A stretch of DNA of 64,000 nt from Elephas maximus indicus (Eukaryota > Chordata > Mammalia > Proboscidea > Elephantidae). The notes beneath the pieces were generated by a model. That model did no database searches. It had not been told where the DNA came from and was given only the letters and a program-made list of their open reading frames with translations. Both the position numbers and the translations under genes were made by a program. The DNA lies in NCBI RefSeq assembly GCF_024166365.1, contig NC_064827.1, positions 9,651,001 through 9,715,000 of the forward strand, read 5' to 3'. Numbering within the stretch: the stretch's first letter is position 1; each line of letters starts with the position of its first letter. Positions 61,892 through 64,000 of this stretch are shown here, piece after piece.

Positions 61892-64000
61892 GCCCAACCT
61901 GACCATCCTTAAAGGCAGTTTCCCTCCAACTGTATCAGCAGCTCTAGTGTGGGTGTGTCTCAAGAGCCCAGAAGCCAGAAGCCAGCTGCAGGTGAGGACT
62001 GAGGGGGAAGAACGTGGAAAGGGTGATTGTTCTGGGAGTGGGGTGGGCTATGTCTTAGTAAAGGGCACATTGTGTTAAGAAGGCACGTGATGGACACAGA
62101 GGCTTTGCGGGTTACAATGGCCCCCTTCTCTAGCTCTCAGCCCTGACTGCAAGCCGCGGTAACTCTTCACCACAAAAGAACCTGTCTCGAAATAGCCAAG
62201 ATCCTCAGGGCTCTGTACTACTTGCTCTTCAGCAACCTAGGGCATGCTGCTATTCCCAAAGTCCACTGCCTAACTCACAGAATGACTGCTGAAACGCAGC
62301 CCGAATTTGTTGTGTGTGTACACGAGAGAACCACCTTGGGGACTTCATGCTGTTTCCCCAAACTTTCTCCAAAAACAGCATGCCTAGGAAACGTATGCGT
62401 TCAAAGAGCAATTTTGTGAACAGTAAGAAAGTGGGACGAGCTAGGACTTTGGGACAGAAAGGGCTTTTCTAACAAAACAGTACAATTTTTGTTTTTTTTG
62501 GCGGGGGGTAGCTATAATATTCATAGGAAGCCCAGCCCTTATTTTGCTTTGTAGTATTTATATAAGAAAAAGTAACCAGCTCGAAGGCATACTGAGCAGC
62601 TCCCCTCTAGAAGAACAGATGAAAACAAACGGCCAGAGATGGATTTAGCAACCAGAAAGGGCATTCTGGAATGTAAGTATGCCATAAACTCAAAACACGA
62701 AGCTTAGCATATAGATACAACCTCTCACTCCTACGACAATGACATCTTTATGCTAAAGCTGAAATTTTCACTGACCCAAAGTCACGTCCCGAGTTTAGGC
62801 TCCCCAGCTTGTAATAAAAGTAAATATTTTTCATTCCACAGAGCTTGAGTTTCTGTCTCACCCACCCGCTGCCCACGTGTCCCGCCCTCCCCTCTCTTTC
62901 TTTTTTAGGTTTTCTTACTTACCTACTCAGAAACAAAATAACTGTGATTTTCAGCAAGCAGGAAACTTAGCTCCAGGCTTGCTTTCCTGGGCATTAGAGA
63001 GACTGCACACAGGAGCAGGCAAAGCGCCCAGGAGCTGTTGGGGAGAATTTATTTATACCCATCTGGAATTTCCTGACCAACCAACAGCCTGCTGGCCATG
63101 GGGTTTCATTCCAGCGCTCTCGGCGTCCATCCGTGAGACAGCAAAAACGACCAAGGAACCAAACTACCAGCAAGAATCTTAAAAATGAAGCACCAAATGC
63201 ATACCTCGTTCATCCCCTTCTAGTTATTCTTTGAAGAAACTATCCGCACACTCTTTAGACCCATGATACACGAACCCCGAAATGCAGTTGTAAACTTGCT
63301 CGTTCCAGGAAGAACTGAGATGGGAAGGCAGCAAACGTTCCCTCCTGCTTCCCGCTGGCTTATGTGAGAATGGCCCCGTTAGAATCACAGCCGGTTTATG
63401 AAGGAAATGATTCAGTCTTAACGCCTAACCCAGGCTGGGCCGGAGACGCACAGTTCCTTTTCTTGGTTTATTCTTATTTAATGCAACATGTAACCTGAAG
63501 GCTAAAAACACTCACCACTTGTCAACCACAAACCCAAACCTTTCTTTTTCCCCTTGTTCCCTTAAACATTTCATCCAAATTGGATCAGGTGACTTTCAGA
63601 CAAAGAATGAGTTCCCCAGACAAGTGCATTCTGTTTTGGGTGACAGTATCTTGGAGCAACTTTTTGTTTCTGTTTTTAAAAATTAGTAAGAAGCATATGT
63701 CCTTCTGAGGGTTTAAATTTGTCACCAAAAAAAAAAAAGCAAAGTTATTTTTAACCCTTTCTTCACCTCTGTTTGAATAGATTGGGTCACTTAGCCATAG
63801 AAGAACAGGATTTGCTGGCCTCCTCACAGGGCAAACAAGCAAAGCCAGTTTAAACAATAGCACAGAGGTCATCAGCAATTAGGAGGACTCTCAAAAGGTG
63901 GCTTTGTAAGATTCAAACCAGGGGAGAGCTAGGTGGAGACAGCTGAGTTTCACAAGGAGCTAGTGGATTTGTCTAGCTTGGCTGGTTCACCTTAATCCCA
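61892..64000. other. Upstream intron, repeat-poor
   Basis: Over 2 kb with no AfroSINE, the longest such stretch in the window. No coding exon, CpG island or RNA gene is visible. Low repeat load may mark regulatory sequence, but I see no specific element. Confidence 0.4.

Overview
The window is nuclear DNA of an afrotherian mammal, most likely an elephant. About 70 copies or fragments of tRNA-derived AfroSINE-type repeats are visible on both strands. With them are pieces of an RTE (BovB-clade) retrotransposon whose 3' tail the SINEs share, 3' ends of one L1 family, and four related MaLR-like LTRs. I could not run a search; the species call rests on these repeats.

The only protein-coding gene I can support is KANK1, read on the minus strand. 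It is a talin-, liprin- and kinesin-binding ankyrin-repeat adaptor of focal adhesions and cortical microtubules. Ten coding exons are present, in transcription order: 45736-48411, 32758-32955, 30794-30902, 29227-29466, 27371-27458, 18837-19056, 16640-16782, 14978-15178, 14309-14407 and 12297-12359. All splice sites are AG/GT, all phases agree, and the reading frame is open from the first exon to a TGA at 12297-12299. The first coding exon (about 13 codons in human KANK1) is not in the window and should lie beyond 64000. Joined to 13 such codons the protein would be about 1357 residues. A 3'UTR with an AATAAA signal at 11359-11364 ends the gene near 11340.

Layout: 1-11340 is downstream intergenic DNA made of SINEs, one MaLR-like LTR, an ancient repeat holding nested SINE and RTE insertions, and TG-rich tandem repeats. 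11340-19056 holds the 3'UTR and the ankyrin exons. 19057-27370 is a large intron with an antisense L1 3' end and LTR. 27371-32955 holds the exons of the acidic serine-rich linker. 32956-45735 is an intron with a MER5A, a 13-copy 42-bp minisatellite and an RTE nested in a SINE. 45736-48411 is the giant exon with the KN motif and coiled coils. 48412-64000 is upstream intron with a CpG island (about 50330-50625) that could be the promoter of the short KANK1 isoform.

The points most worth a second look are: a 48-bp, frame-preserving candidate cassette exon at 26804-26851 with a strong acceptor, whose peptide resembles the start of the next constitutive exon; an RTE fragment abutting the acceptor of the 143-bp ankyrin exon, which appears to have pushed the old polypyrimidine tract about 260 bp away; the CpG island paired with an internal Met at 47972-47974; convergent CTCF-like motifs around the giant exon; and a SINE subfamily with a tRNA-Gly(GCC)-like head. 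I found no bacterial, viral or CRISPR-like system.
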